This document shows positions 5,666-5,976 of a stretch of 5,976 bases of DNA, one piece after another. Every line of letters begins with the position of its first letter. Within the stretch, counting starts at the first letter, position 1. The notes under the pieces are model-generated. The model was not told the origin of the DNA. It saw only the letters and a program-made list of their open reading frames with translations, and did no database searches. Origin of the DNA: Hyphomicrobiaceae bacterium. GTDB lineage: Bacteria; Pseudomonadota; Alphaproteobacteria; Rhizobiales; Hyphomicrobiaceae. Location: NCBI GenBank assembly GCA_021775715.1, contig JAJFHI010000225.1, forward strand, positions 1 to 5,976, written 5' to 3'. Made by a program: the position numbers and the translations under genes.

Positions 5666-5976
5666 GTGTCAATAAATTCACACCCCGTTGTTTCACTCGA
5701 AGATGTTCGTTTGACGTTGACCAGCCGTGCAGGCCCGGTGGAGATTCTCCGTGGCCTCAACCTCGAGATCGAAAACGGAAAATCTGTTGCGATCGTTGGC
5801 CCATCGGGATCTGGAAAAACATCGTTGCTGATGGTACTGGCGGGTCTTGAGCCGGTAACGGCCGGCCGGGTTGAGGTGGCAGGTCAGGCATTTGCCGGAT
5901 TGGACGAAGATGCGTTGGCGCTCCTGCGCGGGCGGAATATCGGTATTGTGTTCCAATCATTCCATCTTGTGCCAAC
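5666..5976 (+). CDS. ABC transporter ATP-binding protein, YbbA/LolD type (5' part, cut by window end)
   Basis: The first 103 codons of an ABC-transporter ATPase are present and the frame is still open at the window edge. The Walker A motif GPSGSGKTS is at residues 45-53, and the Q-loop VFQSFHLVP is at 95-103. Between them, MVLAGLEPVTAGRVEVAGQAF (from residue 56) fits the LolD/MacB/YbbA subfamily, which works with FtsX-like permeases on substrates in or near the inner membrane rather than with binding-protein importers. The Walker B and signature motifs lie beyond the window. The start is GTG 5666, with AGGAG ten bases upstream. Divergence from a TesA-like esterase matches the tesA-ybbA-ybbP neighbourhood of E. 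coli, so YbbA is the likeliest identity. LolD cannot be excluded from this fragment. Confidence 0.9.
   Translation, partial: MSINSHPVVSLEDVRLTLTSRAGPVEILRGLNLEIENGKSVAIVGPSGSGKTSLLMVLAGLEPVTAGRVEVAGQAFAGLDEDALALLRGRNIGIVFQSFHLVP

Noticed and set aside
5545..5975. Minus-strand ORFs opposite the ABC-transporter ATPase
   Set aside because: The plus strand codes for Walker A and Q-loop motifs in one open frame; the opposite-strand products have no family features.

Overview
The window looks like an ordinary chromosomal segment of an alphaproteobacterium, most likely of the order Hyphomicrobiales (Rhizobiales). The best taxonomic pointer is a tandem pair of DUF2865 proteins, a family I know mainly from that order. 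The 182-residue SpoU-type RNA methyltransferase and the esterase/ABC-transporter pair are also of types common there. Base composition is moderately GC-rich with no abrupt change. I see no tRNA, rRNA, CRISPR array, insertion sequence or phage gene.

Left part (1-1721): a TrmH/SpoU-family RNA methyltransferase on the minus strand is divergent from a zinc-independent quinone oxidoreductase of the MDR superfamily on the plus strand. A 140-base spacer between them carries both ribosome binding sites and a small inverted repeat.

Middle part (1722-4114): two exported, cysteine-patterned DUF2865 proteins lie head to tail on the plus strand. Their six cysteines have the same layout, and both end in very basic C-terminal tails. 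The start codons of both are uncertain. In front of the second is an AT-rich spacer and a possible 49-codon overlapping small ORF. The function of this family is unknown to me, and this pair is the least explained content of the window.

Right part (4121-5976): a GDSL/SGNH esterase of the TesA/arylesterase type and a ThpR (LigT) RNA 2',3'-cyclic phosphodiesterase lie together on the minus strand, probably as one operon. They converge on the second DUF2865 gene with only 6 bases between stop codons. Divergent from the esterase is the beginning of a YbbA/LolD-type ABC transporter ATPase, cut off by the window end. The esterase/ABC-ATPase divergent pair matches the tesA-ybbA arrangement known from Escherichia coli. 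The permease gene is therefore expected just beyond the window.

No complete new system is evident. The strongest leads are the DUF2865 pair, the unsettled 5' region of its second member, and a perfect inverted repeat between the esterase and the ABC transporter.
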